Below are positions 8,181 to 9,145 of a stretch of 9,145 nt of DNA, piece after piece. Below the pieces are notes generated by a model. The model ran no database searches. It was given only the letters and a program-made list of their open reading frames with translations, and had not been told where the DNA came from. Within the stretch, counting starts at the first letter, position 1, and the number at the start of each line of letters is the position of its first letter. Both the position numbers and the translations under genes were made by a program. Source of the DNA: Pseudomonadota bacterium. Its GTDB lineage: Bacteria; Pseudomonadota; Gammaproteobacteria; Pseudomonadales; Oceanobacteraceae. The stretch is from contig JAEWQT010000280.1 of NCBI GenBank assembly GCA_023399105.1, forward strand, positions 1 through 9,145. The letters are read 5' to 3'.

Positions 8181-8276
8181 GCCCGGGCGAATCTGTCTCC
8201 CGGAGCAGGCTGTTACGCATTCGCTACACAGGCCGCTGTGATGCTGCGGCCCGAGTGTACCCTGTCAGGGCTGGCT

Positions 8277-9145
8277 TCAGAAGTAGAAGCCCAGTTGCAG
8301 AGCGGCGCCGGCGTTTTTCTTCGGCTCATCCAGGTTGGCCATGGCTGCAATATCCACATGCAGACCAAAGGGCGATAAACCCACACCGATTGAGGCAACG
8401 TCATCACCGCTGACGCTCATATTGGTGCGATAGCCGGCACGCAGTTGCAGGAAGCTGAACACATCCAGTTCCACACCCAGTGCAGCGTATTGAGTGGGGT
8501 TTTCAAAGGCGACCGGATCGTTTTCCACCAGGTCCACATCCAGCGCGATGCTGGTCCACTCGCCGTTATAGGCAACACCGGCGCGGAATTGTGGGTTGAG
8601 TTCTACGCTGCCGCCTTCCAGTTTATAGGCTGGTGCGCCAGTTGGAATTCCGTCACTATTTTTCGGAGTAACCAAAACATCGGCATAATCAAACTCACCA
8701 CCCAGCAGGTTTTTACCGGTCAGGCCAACCATCCACTTCTCGGATTCGCCAAAGCGGTATGAAGCACCAATATCCAGGTTGGCACGGGTGTAGTCTTGCT
8801 GAGTATCTTTGAAGGTATCGCTGTCGACATCATCAAATCCGTCCACTTCATCGGCATAGTGGAAGGTGGAGATTTTCTGCAGTTTCGGGGTGATACCAAT
8901 GGCTACTTTTTCGCCTTTGATATCAAATTCGCGTGCAAATGAAAGGCCAATATCGACCATTGCAACAGCGACAATTTGCACAGTAGAAGACATATCAGGG
9001 CTATCACCGACAAATTCACCACCAGTAAATATATTTACTGTTGAGCCATCTTCTTTCTGGTATCCGCTGCTGAAATTATTAAGGCTATCAATGGCGGCAT
9101 CAGTAGAATTTTTAGCAGTTGTTAAGAGATCTGCTTGCTCTATAG
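8277..9145 (-). CDS. TraF_2-family outer-membrane-like protein (often called conjugal transfer protein TraF), N-terminus cut off by the window
   Basis: 288 residues are present and the frame continues past the right edge; the ATG at 8993 is internal, since 50 open codons precede it. The C-terminal half has alternating hydrophobic and polar strands with Gly and aromatic residues, as in a beta-barrel (GLTGKNLLGGEF, SIALDVDLVENDPVAFEN, LQLRAGYRTNMS, IGVGLSPFGLHVDIAAM). It ends in LGFYF, the terminal aromatic usual for outer-membrane proteins. LDVDLVENDP, LRAGYR and the SPFG segment recall the TraF_2 family (PF13729), which resembles FadL/OmpP1-type barrels. Despite the name, there is no conjugation gene around it, and its role is unknown. 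A signal peptide would be beyond the edge. The portion beyond 9000 is markedly AT-rich compared with its neighbours and encodes a polar Asn/Ser/Thr-rich segment. It is followed by the inverted-repeat region. Confidence 0.8.
   Translation of the reverse strand, partial: IEQADLLTTAKNSTDAAIDSLNNFSSGYQKEDGSTVNIFTGGEFVGDSPDMSSTVQIVAVAMVDIGLSFAREFDIKGEKVAIGITPKLQKISTFHYADEVDGFDDVDSDTFKDTQQDYTRANLDIGASYRFGESEKWMVGLTGKNLLGGEFDYADVLVTPKNSDGIPTGAPAYKLEGGSVELNPQFRAGVAYNGEWTSIALDVDLVENDPVAFENPTQYAALGVELDVFSFLQLRAGYRTNMSVSGDDVASIGVGLSPFGLHVDIAAMANLDEPKKNAGAALQLGFYF

Larger units (their letters stand above)
8016..8276. other. Intergenic region rich in inverted repeats, between the terminator and the TraF_2-like gene
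   Basis: About 260 bases with no confidently real gene. It holds the branched palindromic element at 8085-8180 and a GC-rich hairpin GGCCGC/GCGGCC (8231-8236, 8246-8251). CACAG/CTGTG (8227-8231, 8236-8240) is an alternative pairing of the same bases. The odd palindrome CCCTGTCAGGG lies about ten bases past the TraF_2-like stop. These hairpins have no T-run on the minus strand, so they are not clear intrinsic terminators. The small minus-strand frame at 8031-8144 is listed separately. Confidence 0.7.

Noticed and set aside
8001..8378. Plus-strand frame with a hydrophobic, membrane-like start (AFTVSFLLTPLGAPALFIA)
   Set aside because: It begins inside the terminator loop, runs through the palindromic element and then antisense to the TraF_2-like gene; hydrophobicity is explained by being opposite a charged basic tail.

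Overview
The window comes from a gammaproteobacterial chromosome of fairly high GC. RpoD, DnaG, S21, TsaD and Cca all look gammaproteobacterial. The gene order (rpoD and dnaG, a YqeY-like gene and rpsU on one strand; tsaD, folB and a folK-like gene diverging; cca converging) closely follows the arrangement I know from Pseudomonas. A TraF_2-type outer-membrane-like gene beside it fits a marine, Oceanospirillales/Marinobacter-like genome. That last placement is inference; no marker here fixes the genus.

Layout. Positions 1-4536, minus strand, hold the macromolecular synthesis cluster, transcribed rpsU > yqeY-like > terminator > dnaG > rpoD. RpoD runs off the left edge and lacks the end of region 3 and all of region 4. 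A divergent promoter region at 4537-4725 separates it from the plus-strand run tsaD > folB > folK-like (4726-6618), whose reading frames overlap by 8 and 4 bases. A short convergent gap (6619-6696) contains a probable terminator and tandem GTCTCCC heptamers. Then cca lies on the minus strand (6697-7944). A strong bidirectional terminator (7989-8015) and about 260 bases rich in inverted repeats separate cca from a partial minus-strand TraF_2-like outer-membrane protein gene that leaves the right edge.

Function. The left cluster couples initiation of translation (S21), replication (primase) and transcription (sigma-70). The tsaD-fol run makes the t6A tRNA modification and folate precursors, and cca finishes tRNA 3' ends, so most of the window is housekeeping information processing. 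I see no defence system, mobile element, CRISPR array or RNA gene and no convincing new system. The points worth a second look are modest: the palindrome over the rpsU promoter, the missing plsY, the diverged HPPK-like enzyme, the heptamer repeats at the cca stop, the structured element and possible gene remnant at 8031-8205, and the AT-rich start of the TraF_2 fragment.
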